From Williamsia soli (lineage in GTDB: Bacteria > Actinomycetota > Actinomycetes > Mycobacteriales > Mycobacteriaceae), in assembly GCF_017377795.1 (NCBI RefSeq), contig NZ_JAFRDR010000008.1:124001-188000 (forward strand): a stretch of DNA of 64,000 nt, given 5' to 3'. Position 1 is the stretch's first letter, and each line of letters opens with the position of its first letter. Below the pieces are notes generated by a model. The model saw nothing but the letters and a program-made list of their open reading frames with translations. It ran no database searches and was not told the origin of the DNA. Positions 17,234-24,889 of the stretch are shown in pieces. A program made the position numbers and the translations under genes.

Positions 17234-17455
17234 TCAGTAAACCGTGCCAGTACGTCGCCGTGCGCGAGGTGCGCCCGTGGTCACCTCTGCCCAATAGCTC
17301 GGTGAGTGAAAGCGCTCAACGCCATCCAAGTCGGTCAGCTTGAGAACGCCGCTGTGCTCGTAGATTGTCGCGCTCGCATCTTCGTACGTGCTCTGACTCC
17401 CGTCAGTGAACGTGATCGTGATTTCGCCCTTGATGGTCCGGACTGTGTCAGCCAA
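17234..17455 (-). CDS. Small phage protein, beta-rich
   Basis: A 73-residue protein from TTG 17455, with AAAGGGG about 9 bases upstream supporting this start. The middle part looks like short strands (IKGEITITFTDGS, GVLKLTDLDGVERF), and the C-terminus is basic (ARRRTG). No family was recognised. A perfect hairpin follows its stop. Confidence 0.55.
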   Translation of the reverse strand: MADTVRTIKGEITITFTDGSQSTYEDASATIYEHSGVLKLTDLDGVERFHSPSYWAEVTTGAPRARRRTGTVY

Positions 17456-17533
17456 GGCGGCATCGCCCCTTTCTGGTGGTTAGCCGGGCAGATGCCCGGG
17501 CCATAAGACAGAACCACACAGTCCGTGGAACCC

Positions 17534-17656
17534 ATGTGGAAATCGGCACGTCTCATCTCCATGGACGACAACCTCCCCGAGATCGCACAGTGGGCGATCG
17601 CTGACGCGCTGTCAGAGATCCGCTGGGAGCTAGATCAGTCCGACCCCGGCACGTAG
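17534..17656 (+). CDS. Possible 40-residue acidic micro-protein
   Basis: An open frame of 40 residues. Its composition looks protein-like: two short amphipathic helices with LPEIAQWAIADALSEIRWEL and an acidic end. Weak points are the lack of a clear ribosome site and a 22-base convergent overlap with the zinc-ribbon gene. It is the only plus-strand candidate feeding the perfect terminator at 17901. It could be chance, so confidence is low. Confidence 0.3.
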   Translation: MWKSARLISMDDNLPEIAQWAIADALSEIRWELDQSDPGT

Positions 17657-17844
17657 TGCAGCCCGTCGAGGTGGTTCTTCGGCGCCGAGGTCTCAGGGTC
17701 CTTGTAGATCGTGGCGTCACACTGGCGGCACGTCCAGGTGCGGCACGGCGGCTTGCGAGTGTTGCTCCATCCCACCAGCACCCGGCGCGGACCGAGCCGG
17801 TGACCGTTCGGACAACGCCGAGGTGGATTGCTGTCGGAGTACAC
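17635..17844 (-). CDS. Small zinc-ribbon-like phage protein
   Basis: A 69-residue protein. GTG 17844 is preferred over upstream starts because GAGAGGG lies about 5 bases before it. It contains CPNGH and, about 28 residues on, C..WTCRQC, a two-knuckle arrangement expected to bind zinc. The rest is basic and polar. Small zinc ribbons of this kind are frequent in actinophage genomes, mostly without known function; nucleic-acid or protein binding is likely. Confidence 0.55.
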   Translation of the reverse strand: MYSDSNPPRRCPNGHRLGPRRVLVGWSNTRKPPCRTWTCRQCDATIYKDPETSAPKNHLDGLHYVPGSD

Positions 17845-17900
17845 AGAGCCCTCTCTGAGACTCCAACCTCCGCTCACCGAGCATACGACCCATGAACGAC

Positions 17901-17943
17901 AGAACGCCCGAGCCATAAGTTAGATGGCTCGGGCGTTCTTTTG
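17901..17943 (+). terminator. Perfect 16-bp intrinsic terminator
   Basis: The arms AGAACGCCCGAGCCAT and ATGGCTCGGGCGTTCT are perfectly complementary around a 7-base loop and are followed on the plus strand by TTTT (ending about 17942). This is the clearest intrinsic terminator in the phage part. On the minus strand there is no T-run. It would stop rightward transcription entering from the late operon or from the micro-protein candidate at 17534, insulating the divergent promoters at 18.2 kb. Confidence 0.75.
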
Positions 17944-18010
17944 CGTTGGATGCAACCCCTTCCCAGAAGCGAACCCAACGCGACGACGACTGTAGATCAG
18001 CGGTCGGACA

Positions 18011-18205
18011 TCACCGACGCCCATCCCTGATCTGGTAGGTCCGCGGCTTGGACAGTCCTGACGCGGTGGCGATCTGGGGTCCGGTGTGGCCGGCCTCGAA
18101 CGCTGCCTTGACGGCCACCTCGAGCTGCTCGTCGAGCTGTGCGAGTTGCGCGGCCACCTCTTTGCGCTGATCTCTGATGGCTGCGACCTGGTCGATTGGC
18201 TCCAT
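18011..18205 (-). CDS. Small helix-turn-helix protein
   Basis: A 64-residue protein from ATG 18205. Residues 5-40 are a charged helix that could form a dimerising coiled coil (IRDQRKEVAAQLAQLDEQL). Residues 41-62 resemble a helix-turn-helix (HTGPQIATASGLSKPRTYQI), implying DNA binding. No ribosome site is seen, but a TATATT -10-like hexamer ends 6 bases before the ATG, consistent with a leaderless message. It diverges from the 60-residue gene at 18305 over a small palindrome, the layout of an autoregulated switch. A lysogeny or accessory repressor role is inference. Confidence 0.6.
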   Translation of the reverse strand: MEPIDQVAAIRDQRKEVAAQLAQLDEQLEVAVKAAFEAGHTGPQIATASGLSKPRTYQIRDGRR

Positions 18206-18211
18206 GAGAAA

Positions 18212-18268
18212 AATATAGCAGATTTACCCTGCTAGGGCTTGCGCCCACCAGGGGAAGCGCGCTATACT
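18212..18268. promoter_or_regulatory. Divergent promoters with a small palindrome
   Basis: On the plus strand TTGCGC (18239-18244) and TATACT (18263-18268) are separated by 18 bases and precede the gene at 18305. On the minus strand a TATATT hexamer (18217-18212) sits 6 bases before the HTH gene's ATG. Between them lies CCCT-GCT-AGGG (18227-18237), a perfect short palindrome placed to affect both promoters. The promoter hexamers are seen directly; the operator role is inferred from position. Confidence 0.5.
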
Positions 18269-18304
18269 TTAATCACAAGGAAGAACGAAAACGAAAGGGA
18301 GACA

Positions 18305-18487
18305 ATGACACTCACCATCAACTTCAAGGGCGAGGGAACCCACACCGAGAAGGTGCGGAACCTGGACCACGGACTCGACCGGGCCGAGATCCTGGCGGAA
18401 GAGATCGGGATGGTCAGCCGGTACAACCGGGACGGCACGGTCACCCTCCACGGTAAGGGCCTCGAGTTCGGCGGCTACGTGGCCTGA
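18305..18487 (+). CDS. 60-residue phage protein under its own promoter
   Basis: ATG 18305 follows an AAAGGGAGACA ribosome site and the promoter described at 18239-18268, so expression during lysogeny is plausible. The protein begins with a short beta stretch (MTLTINFKGEG), has a central helix (LDRAEILAEEIGM), and ends GLEFGGYVA. Mixed charge, no membrane segment and no recognised family. A GC-rich hairpin follows the stop. Confidence 0.65.
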   Translation: MTLTINFKGEGTHTEKVRNLDHGLDRAEILAEEIGMVSRYNRDGTVTLHGKGLEFGGYVA

Positions 18488-18494
18488 GGGCCTC

Positions 18495-18520
18495 GGCCCG
18501 GCCCTTCGGGGGGTCGGGCC
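18495..18520 (+). terminator. GC-rich hairpin after the 60-residue gene
   Basis: GGCCCGGCCC pairs with GGGTCGGGCC (one G-T wobble) around a 6-base loop, starting 8 bases past the stop codon at 18487. No T-tract follows. The position suggests a terminator of the L-shaped type common in actinobacteria, which can lack a U-run. Confidence 0.5.
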
Positions 18521-18554
18521 TGCTGGCATGTGAATCACGTGTTGTCAGATGCGG

Positions 18555-19235
18555 CTACCCTCCCTGCCGCACCCGCGCCACACAGTTCTGTAGCGCGGAC
18601 CCGTACTCATCGCCCGCGCTGATGTTCACGTCAAGCAGGTCCCGGCCGTCGGGCAGCACAGTGAACTCATTGGCCGAGCTGGACAGTGCGTACGGAACGT
18701 CATCCTTGATGACCCAGGTGTCCTGACTCGACTCCCGCTCGTCGCCCCGCATGATGTCGGCTCCGACGTAGACCAGACCACCCGGTGCCGTCAGAGACTG
18801 CAGGTTCGTCAGGCTCAGAGAGGAATCGATCAGACTGAACTCGATCATGCTGACGTACGCCTCCGCTGGGATCTCGCACGGCAACTGGGACATCGTCTGA
18901 GTCGACCGCGCGGCGGGTGGCGGTGGCGCAAATGTCGTCGGCGCCGGCAGTTGCGCCCTCGTGGTGGTGGTCGACGCCGCGGCCGGTTCATCGTCCTCGC
19001 CCGGCTCGAAGCCGGTGATCGCCGCGAACGAGATATAGAGGACCAGCGCCCCGAAGATTGCCGCGACCGCAATCAGCCACTTCTTGTTGCCTCCCCTGCC
19101 GCCGCTCGGGCCCGGGGGCGGTGCAAACTGAGCGGGGCGCGTGGCGCTCGTCCACTGCTGACCGTCCCACCACCGCAACTGATCTGGGACGCCTTCGGGG
19201 TCCGGGTGCCATCCTGGTTGAGAGCTGTTTGACAT
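18555..19235 (-). CDS. DUF2510 single-pass membrane protein
   Basis: A 226-residue protein. Residues 5-35 are a DUF2510 motif (PGWHPDPEG, LRWWDGQQWTSATRP), which faces the cytoplasm in actinobacterial proteins. A membrane helix (LIAVAAIFGALVLYISFAA) spans about 52-72. A Thr/Pro-rich linker and an exported beta-rich domain with two Cys (LPCEIP, LQNCVAR) follow. A TAGCAT -10-like hexamer 6 bases before the ATG suggests a leaderless message. Such proteins occur in both host genomes and actinophages. It is kept with the prophage because the next gene belongs to a conserved host block, but it could be host. Confidence 0.7.
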   Translation of the reverse strand: MSNSSQPGWHPDPEGVPDQLRWWDGQQWTSATRPAQFAPPPGPSGGRGGNKKWLIAVAAIFGALVLYISFAAITGFEPGEDDEPAAASTTTTRAQLPAPTTFAPPPPAARSTQTMSQLPCEIPAEAYVSMIEFSLIDSSLSLTNLQSLTAPGGLVYVGADIMRGDERESSQDTWVIKDDVPYALSSSANEFTVLPDGRDLLDVNISAGDEYGSALQNCVARVRQGG

Positions 19236-19624
19236 CAGCAGATGCTATGGGATGAATACCCGATTCGACATGTACCGTTTGCGACACACAGTTGAGGCGG
19301 GAGATCCGGTTCAGGTCAACCCGGTACGGACCTCGAACCTGGACCAGACCTTCGAGGGCTTCTACCGCCCGAACTGAGCTGGAGAGAAATTCGCGCCACG
19401 TACCTGCATGCGCGCGGGTTGCACATGGCGCGCACGGACGCCGGCGGCGCGAATTGTTGCTGAAGTGCCTCGGCCCCAGCGGACGGCACATCGCGCCACG
19501 ACGGGGTTGACCTCGCCAGAAAGTCGCCGAGTAGAGACCAGATCGACAAATCTCGGCAAACCTTGCGCACTTCGGGCGAGGCGAGGTGGCCGACGCTCGG
19601 GGTCGGTGACTAGGCTCTGTCCCC
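19236..19624. other. Prophage-host junction region (389 bases)
   Basis: No convincing gene. A 41-codon open frame on the plus strand (19252-19377, ending LDQTFEGFYRPN) lacks a ribosome site and may be a gene remnant. No tRNA 3' end was recognised. The right attachment site probably lies here, but it cannot be shown without the left end. The last bases carry TAGGCT (19611-19616), a -10-like hexamer 8 bases before the ATG at 19625, so the next gene may have a leaderless message. Confidence 0.4.
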
Positions 19625-20911
19625 ATGGCCGGAGACATCGTCCCAATCGAACTCGGAATCACCGAGGGCAACACGTTCACCTTGTGGGCTCCGCGCTGGC
19701 GCGAGGGCGACGACGAGTGGGAGGCCTTCCTCGGTCTCGAAGAGGACCTGTACGGGTTCAGCTCCGTCGCAGAGCTCGTCGCGTTCATCCGCTCGGGTAC
19801 CGACAACGATCTCGTCGAGCATCCCGCCTGGAACACCGTGGTCGGCCTCAAAGCGGACGAGCTCGAGCCGGCCGAGGGCAATTCCTACGACCTGATCGCG
19901 GTTCCTGAACTGGCCTCCGAAGATCCGACCCCCGAGGTGATCGCGAAGCTCGAGGACGTCCTGGAGATCGTCAGGATCATCGGCGAAGTCTGCGAACTCA
20001 CCGCAATCACCAAGTTCTTCAACGGGAACCCCATCCTTGGCGCGGTCACCACGGGTACCCGCAACTTCGTCGGCAAAGATGGCGCGGAACTGTGGGAGCG
20101 CATCGGAACCCTCATCGACAAACGCTGGGACGACGTCATCGACGCCATAGATGCCGTCATCACGACCCCCGAGGTCGACTCGGAGGCCGTCTCGGTCGCC
20201 GAGGCCGAGATACTCGCGGCAGCGAGTGCCGAGGACGAAGACGAACCGGACGACGACGTCGAATTGGTCGAGGGTGACGACACCGTCGATGACGATGACG
20301 ACGACACCGCTGACGAAGAAGACGATCTCGACGACGACGACGACGAGATAGACGAAGACGACTTCTGGGGTTCGGTCGGGATCGATCCGATTCAGATCAT
20401 CACCAGCGCCGGCGAGTTCTTCTCACTGCGTTGCTATTTGGACGACGATCCGGTGTTCCTCGGCAAGAACGGGAAGATCTTCGTCTTCGGGTCGAAGCGT
20501 GCTCTCGAGCGTTTCTTGGCCGACGAAAACGAGCACGACCTGTCGGCCGTCAGCACGTTCGAGGAGATCCAGATCGCAGCGACCGACGGATCGCTGGAGA
20601 TCGACGTCTACGACGACAACGTGTACGTGCTGCCGGGCCTGACCGACGACATCGCCGACGGCCCGCGTCGCATCGACCGGCGTCAGCTCGAACTCGCGGT
20701 TGAATTGCTCACGGATGCTGCTGATTTCGCCGACGACGATTCGGTCGCCGAGGCGCTGGGATCGACCACGCCGCTGGGGTGGTTCGTGAATTACGCGCTC
20801 AACCCCGACCCGAAGCGGATGGCTCCGAGCGCGCCGTTCGACAATGAGTCCGAGGCTTGGCGCGCGCTCGAGCACGAATTCGAGACCCGGCTCGAGAAGA
20901 AACGCGACTAG
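19625..20911 (+). CDS. Rv3311-like acidic conserved protein
   Basis: A 428-residue soluble protein resembling mycobacterial Rv3311, a conserved protein of unknown function that lies near add in mycobacteria. Two regions (about 1-195 and 250-428) flank an extremely acidic segment at about 200-247, where most residues are Asp or Glu. Both halves contain similar short phrases (SSVAELVAFIRSG and GSKRALERFLADE), suggesting an internal duplication. Some databases call such proteins primosomal, without visible support here. It is transcribed away from the prophage and convergently with add. Confidence 0.75.
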   Translation: MAGDIVPIELGITEGNTFTLWAPRWREGDDEWEAFLGLEEDLYGFSSVAELVAFIRSGTDNDLVEHPAWNTVVGLKADELEPAEGNSYDLIAVPELASEDPTPEVIAKLEDVLEIVRIIGEVCELTAITKFFNGNPILGAVTTGTRNFVGKDGAELWERIGTLIDKRWDDVIDAIDAVITTPEVDSEAVSVAEAEILAAASAEDEDEPDDDVELVEGDDTVDDDDDDTADEEDDLDDDDDEIDEDDFWGSVGIDPIQIITSAGEFFSLRCYLDDDPVFLGKNGKIFVFGSKRALERFLADENEHDLSAVSTFEEIQIAATDGSLEIDVYDDNVYVLPGLTDDIADGPRRIDRRQLELAVELLTDAADFADDDSVAEALGSTTPLGWFVNYALNPDPKRMAPSAPFDNESEAWRALEHEFETRLEKKRD

Positions 20912-20926
20912 GGCACGCTCGGCGGA

Positions 20927-22042
20927 TCAACCGATGAGCACCGCGTAACCGGGCTTGATGACGTCGTCGATGATCGCGAGCCGCTCGTCGAAGTGGATGA
21001 AGGCGGACTTCATCGCGTTCACCGTGAACCGCTCGAGGTCTGACCATCCGTACCCGAACTGGTCGACGAGCACCTTGCACTCACGACTCATGGTCGTGTC
21101 GCCCATCAGTCGGTTGTCGGTGTTGACCGTGACGCGAAAGCGCAGTCGGGCAAGCACGTTGAACGGATGCTCGGCCAGACTCGGGACCGCTCCCGTCTGC
21201 ACATTCGAGCTGGGGCAGAGTTCCAACGGGATCCGCTTGTCCCGCACGTAATTCGCCACATCGCCGAGCTTTGCGTCCGGGAATGACGCGGCCGCGGGAT
21301 CCGCGCCGACGGGTAGCGTGATGTCCTCGATGACCCGGACACCGTGACCGAGCCGATCCGTCCCACAGAAGCTGATCGCCTCGTGGATCGACGGCAACCC
21401 GAACGCCTCCCCCGCGTGGATCGTGAACGGCGCGTTGTTCGCCCGCATGTACTCGAAGGCGTCGAGGTGTCGGCTGGGCGGGTAGCCGGCTTCGGCTCCC
21501 GCAATGTCGAACCCCACGACCCCGCGATGGCGGAACCGCACCGCCAGTTCGGCGATTTCGCGGGAGCGGGCCGCGTGCCGCATCGCGGTCACCAGCGTGC
21601 GCACCTGTATCTGCCGTCCCCGGTCCGCAGCCTGCGCGGTACCATCCTCGAACCCGCGCAGTACTGCCTCGACCACCTCGTCGAGGGTCAGCCCGTCCTC
21701 GAGATGCTGCTCGGGCGCGAAGCGCACCTCGGCGTACACCACCCCGTCGTCGGCGAGATCTTCGGCGCACTCACGGGCCACCCGCTCCAGGGAGGAGGCC
21801 GTCTGCATGACCGCCACCGTGTGTTTGAACGTCTCCAGGTAGCGGACGAGAGAACCGCTGTCGGCCGCCTCCCGGAACCAGGCGCCCACGGCGGCAACGT
21901 CATCGGCTGGTAGCTCCTCGTACCCGATCGCCTCCGCCAGCTCGAGCACGGTCTGTGGACGTAATCCGCCGTCGAGGTGGTCGTGGAGAAGAACCTTGGG
22001 AGCGAGTGCGATGGACGGAAGATCCAGCGGCGACGTTGTCAT
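20927..22042 (-). CDS. add: Adenosine deaminase
   Basis: A 371-residue cytosolic enzyme that converts adenosine or deoxyadenosine to inosine or deoxyinosine in purine salvage. Zinc ligands are seen in LHDHLDGG near the N-terminus, and further motifs HAGEAFG, RLGHGVR and NTDNRLM match the family in order. The length fits actinobacterial enzymes. Its ATG overlaps the deoA stop by 4 bases, placing it third in the cdd-deoA-add operon, which joins pyrimidine and purine nucleoside breakdown. Confidence 0.95.
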   Translation of the reverse strand: MTTSPLDLPSIALAPKVLLHDHLDGGLRPQTVLELAEAIGYEELPADDVAAVGAWFREAADSGSLVRYLETFKHTVAVMQTASSLERVARECAEDLADDGVVYAEVRFAPEQHLEDGLTLDEVVEAVLRGFEDGTAQAADRGRQIQVRTLVTAMRHAARSREIAELAVRFRHRGVVGFDIAGAEAGYPPSRHLDAFEYMRANNAPFTIHAGEAFGLPSIHEAISFCGTDRLGHGVRVIEDITLPVGADPAAASFPDAKLGDVANYVRDKRIPLELCPSSNVQTGAVPSLAEHPFNVLARLRFRVTVNTDNRLMGDTTMSRECKVLVDQFGYGWSDLERFTVNAMKSAFIHFDERLAIIDDVIKPGYAVLIG

Positions 22043-23346
22043 GCCTCGACCGTAACGCGATCGATCACCCGCGACAGGGTCTGCGGCGGTGTTGACCCGA
22101 TCACGGTCGAACCTGCGAGCGCGGCCCGTGCCGCGCCGAATCTCTCGGGCGTGGCGGTGTACATCGTGAACAGCGGATCGCCGGCCTTCACGCGATCGCC
22201 CGAACGCACGTGCAGTCGCACCCCGGCCTCGGCCTGAACCGACTCACCCTGCCGTGCCCGCCCCGCACCGAGCCGCCAGGCGGCGCGGCCCACCGCCATC
22301 GCGTCGATCGACTCGATCACGCCTGCCGACTCGGCAGAGATCGTCTCGGAGTGGTCGGCCTGCTGCAGTGCCGCCTTCGGATCGCCGCCCTGCCCCCGGA
22401 CCATCGCTTCCCACACATCCATGGCCCTTCCATTGCGCAGGTTGTCGGCCACGTCGACGCCGGTCATCCCGGCAGCAGCCAGCATCTCCGTTGCCAACGA
22501 CACAGTCAGCTCCACCACATCGGGTGGTCCGCCACCGGAGAGCACCTCCAGCGACTCGGCGACCTCGAGCGCATTTCCGGCAGTCATCCCCAGCGGCTCC
22601 CACATTGCCGTCAGCAGGGCTGACGTCCGAACTCCCGCCTCATTGCCCAGTTCGACCATGATCTCGGCCAGCTCGCGGGCATCCGCCTCCGATTTCATGA
22701 AGGCACCGGCACCGACCTTGACGTCGAGCACCAGGGCCTGCGTGCCCTCGGCGATCTTCTTGCTCATGATCGAACTCGCGATCAACGGGATCGATTCGAC
22801 GGTTCCGGTCACGTCGCGCAGCGCATACAGCTTCTTGTCCGCGGGTGCCAGCGAGGCCCCCGCTGCGCACACGACCGCACCCACGGATTGCAGCTGCGCC
22901 ACGATCTCGTCGTAGCTCAGGTCGCTGCGCCACCCGGGGATCGCCTCGAGTTTGTCGAGAGTGCCTCCTGTGTGACCCAGACCACGTCCGGACAGTTGAG
23001 GCACCGCGATCCCGTAGGAAGCGACCAACGGGGCGAGCGGGAGGGTGATCTTGTCCCCGACTCCGCCCGTCGAATGTTTGTCGACGGTCGTGAGCGGTTG
23101 GCCCGCGCGGCGCAGACCGGTGAAGTCCATCTGCTGACCCGAGTTCGTCATGGCGGCGGTCCATCGCGAGATCTCCCGACGGTTCATGCCCCGCAACAGG
23201 ATCGCCATCGCCAGCGCCGACATCTGCTCGTCGTGCACCTCCCCCGCGGTGAACCCCTCGATCACCCAGTCGATCTGGGCATCACTGAGGGCACCGCCGT
23301 CACGTTTGGTCGCAATCACCGAGACAGTGTCGAAACTTTCAGCCAC
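22039..23346 (-). CDS. deoA: Thymidine phosphorylase
   Basis: A 435-residue enzyme that splits thymidine with phosphate into thymine and deoxyribose 1-phosphate. It shows the family signature [20 protein letters not shown] and the phosphate-site segment [17 protein letters not shown] 23346 is preferred because the protein then begins [18 protein letters not shown], as in homologues, with a GGGGGTGGG site before it. A start 7 codons further up is possible. It overlaps cdd by 8 bases and add by 4, so the three are cotranslated. Confidence 0.93.
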   Translation of the reverse strand: MAESFDTVSVIATKRDGGALSDAQIDWVIEGFTAGEVHDEQMSALAMAILLRGMNRREISRWTAAMTNSGQQMDFTGLRRAGQPLTTVDKHSTGGVGDKITLPLAPLVASYGIAVPQLSGRGLGHTGGTLDKLEAIPGWRSDLSYDEIVAQLQSVGAVVCAAGASLAPADKKLYALRDVTGTVESIPLIASSIMSKKIAEGTQALVLDVKVGAGAFMKSEADARELAEIMVELGNEAGVRTSALLTAMWEPLGMTAGNALEVAESLEVLSGGGPPDVVELTVSLATEMLAAAGMTGVDVADNLRNGRAMDVWEAMVRGQGGDPKAALQQADHSETISAESAGVIESIDAMAVGRAAWRLGAGRARQGESVQAEAGVRLHVRSGDRVKAGDPLFTMYTATPERFGAARAALAGSTVIGSTPPQTLSRVIDRVTVEA

Positions 23347-23767
23347 GGTGCCCACCCCCGGACGCAAGCCGCCCCGCCTCGAGGTCGGCGGGCCCGAACG
23401 AGTCGGGCAGCAGTTGCCCCAGAGGCCGCGGACCGGCGCCGTGGTCGATCAACATCTCGGTACCTCCGTGCTCGAGAAGTACCTGTCGACAGCGCCCACA
23501 CGGCATCAGGATTTCGCCGCGACTGTCGGTGCACGAGAGCGCGAGCAGGCGTCCACCACCGGAGACGTGCAGGTTGCCTGCCAGCGTGCACTCCGCGCAG
23601 AGCCCTAAACCATATGAGACATTTTCCACATTGCAACCCGTCACGAAACGCCCATCGTCGACTAGGGCGGCGGCACCGACCGGGTAGTCGGAGTACGGCG
23701 CATAGGCACCCCGCATGGCTTCTAAAGCTCTGGTGCGCAACAGTTTCCAGTCAACATCAGGGGCCAT
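23339..23767 (-). CDS. cdd: Cytidine deaminase
   Basis: A 142-residue homotetramer-type cytidine deaminase converting cytidine and deoxycytidine to uridine forms. The zinc and catalytic residues are visible: CAEC with the proton-shuttling Glu, and PCGRCRQ. The substrate segment GCNVENVSYGL is also present. It is first in the cdd-deoA-add operon, divergent from sdhC over 224 bases. Confidence 0.95.
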   Translation of the reverse strand: MAPDVDWKLLRTRALEAMRGAYAPYSDYPVGAAALVDDGRFVTGCNVENVSYGLGLCAECTLAGNLHVSGGGRLLALSCTDSRGEILMPCGRCRQVLLEHGGTEMLIDHGAGPRPLGQLLPDSFGPADLEAGRLASGGGHRG

Positions 23768-23826
23768 GCGATGACCCTACCGGTACACCAGCCGACCCGC
23801 ACGAGGACCGCACCTGACATCGAAAC

Positions 23827-23845
23827 AATGGTAAGGCAACCCTAA
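23827..23845. promoter_or_regulatory. IdeR/DtxR-box-like site
   Basis: The 19-base site AATGGTAAGGCAACCCTAA matches the known iron-repressor consensus (TWAGGTWAGSCTWACCTWA) at 16 of 19 positions. It lies between divergent cdd and sdhC, 147 bases before the sdhC ATG. Succinate dehydrogenase holds heme and three Fe-S clusters, so iron control is sensible, and iron-dependent sdh control is known in Corynebacterium through DtxR and RipA. Direct binding here is inference. Confidence 0.45.
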
Positions 23846-23991
23846 ATCGAGATGCCTTGCAGCTCAGTTCGACTCGGGCAGGATTCCACGCTGGTTCAGC
23901 TTGGGTTTATGGTTTGTTTCGTGGGTCCACGATCGAGCAGCCGGAACCGCGCTCGACGCATCCATCAACGATGTTGGAGGCCAATTTCTCG

Positions 23992-24396
23992 ATGAGCATT
24001 CCTACAGAGACCGCGCCCGCGCCGGTGCGCAAACGTTCCCTGTATCGGGGTGACCCAGGCATGTGGTCCTGGGTACTGCACCGGATCACCGGTGTCTCGA
24101 TTTTCTTCTTCCTCTTTGTACACGTGCTCGACACGGCCGTGATCCGTATCGATCCGGACAAGTACTCGGAGATCATCGAGACGTACAAGAACCCGGTCAT
24201 CGGCCTGATGGAGATCGGACTGGTGGCGTGTGTGCTGTACCACGCACTCAACGGTGTTCGGATCATCCTGGTCGACTTCTGGTCCAAGGGACCCAAGTAC
24301 CAGCGTCAGATGCTGTGGACCATCCTGACCCTGTTCGCGATCCTCTTCGGCGCGGCAGCGATACGCCTGCTGCAACTTATCGTGGAACACCTTTAG
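23992..24396 (+). CDS. sdhC: Succinate dehydrogenase cytochrome b subunit
   Basis: A 134-residue membrane anchor subunit of complex II with three helices. WSWVLHRITGVSIFFFLFVH carries the quinone-site Ser/Arg pattern, and the His in YHALNGVRI is the expected heme ligand. ATG 23992 is chosen with GGAGG upstream; an ATG 7 codons earlier is possible. First gene of sdhCDAB. Confidence 0.92.
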   Translation: MSIPTETAPAPVRKRSLYRGDPGMWSWVLHRITGVSIFFFLFVHVLDTAVIRIDPDKYSEIIETYKNPVIGLMEIGLVACVLYHALNGVRIILVDFWSKGPKYQRQMLWTILTLFAILFGAAAIRLLQLIVEHL

Positions 24397-24408
24397 GAGG
24401 CGCCGCAG

Positions 24409-24861
24409 ATGACCACTCCGAACAGCCCCATCCTCGCGAAAGTCGTGGGCACCGACCACGACCGTCCGGCCAGCCTCGACAACCCCCGTTCCCCGCGGCG
24501 GGCCAAGGGCGGCAACTTCGAGAAGAACGCCTGGCTTTTCATGCGCTTCTCGGGTCTGGCCTTGATCATCCTGACCATCGGCCACATGTTCATCATGCTG
24601 GCCTGGGACGACGGCGTGCACCGGATCGACGCATCCTTCGTGGCCGCACGATGGAAAGACCCCTTCTGGCAGGTCTGGGACATCAGCATGCTGTGGCTTG
24701 CCCAGCTGCACGGTGGCAACGGTGTACGCACCGTGATCGCCGACTACTCCCGTAAGGACTCGACGCGTTTCTGGCTGAACGTGCTCCTGGCCCTGTCGAT
24801 GATCCTGGTGCTGCTCACCGGCACCTACGCCCTGCTCACCTTCGACGTCAACAGCGTCTGA
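24409..24861 (+). CDS. sdhD: Succinate dehydrogenase membrane anchor subunit
   Basis: A 150-residue hydrophobic subunit with three helices (about residues 42-64, 86-106 and 122-144). It pairs with SdhC to hold the quinone site; His in IGHMFIM and the LHGGNGVRTV segment fit the family. A GGAGG site precedes ATG 24409, 12 bases after the sdhC stop. The N-terminal 35 residues are polar and charged, a cytoplasmic extension typical of actinobacterial SdhD. Confidence 0.9.
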   Translation: MTTPNSPILAKVVGTDHDRPASLDNPRSPRRAKGGNFEKNAWLFMRFSGLALIILTIGHMFIMLAWDDGVHRIDASFVAARWKDPFWQVWDISMLWLAQLHGGNGVRTVIADYSRKDSTRFWLNVLLALSMILVLLTGTYALLTFDVNSV

Positions 24862-24889
24862 TCCGGCCCTGGAAACGGAGCAAGTACAC

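Larger units (their letters stand above)
1..19235. mobile_element. Right part of an integrated siphovirus prophage
   Basis: A continuous late operon of tail, lysis and host-recognition genes runs rightwards to 15.3 kb, followed by small accessory genes of mostly opposite orientation. Most late genes overlap by 1 to 17 bases, as is usual for phages. The structural block starts mid-gene at position 1, so head, terminase, early and integrase genes lie further left. The right end is placed after the DUF2510 gene because the next gene (19625) belongs to a block conserved in mycobacteria. No attachment-site repeat can be confirmed without the left end. The exact end could lie anywhere between 18.5 and 19.62 kb. 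Confidence 0.85.

Noticed and set aside
19252-19377. 41-codon open frame at the prophage-host junction
   Set aside because: No ribosome site and no homology seen. The phrase YRLRHT recalls a tyrosine recombinase box, but nothing else of an integrase is present. Kept only as a possible remnant.
1-19624. Integrase, repressor or tRNA attachment site
   Set aside because: Looked for in the right end and not found. These probably lie to the left of the window or do not involve a tRNA.
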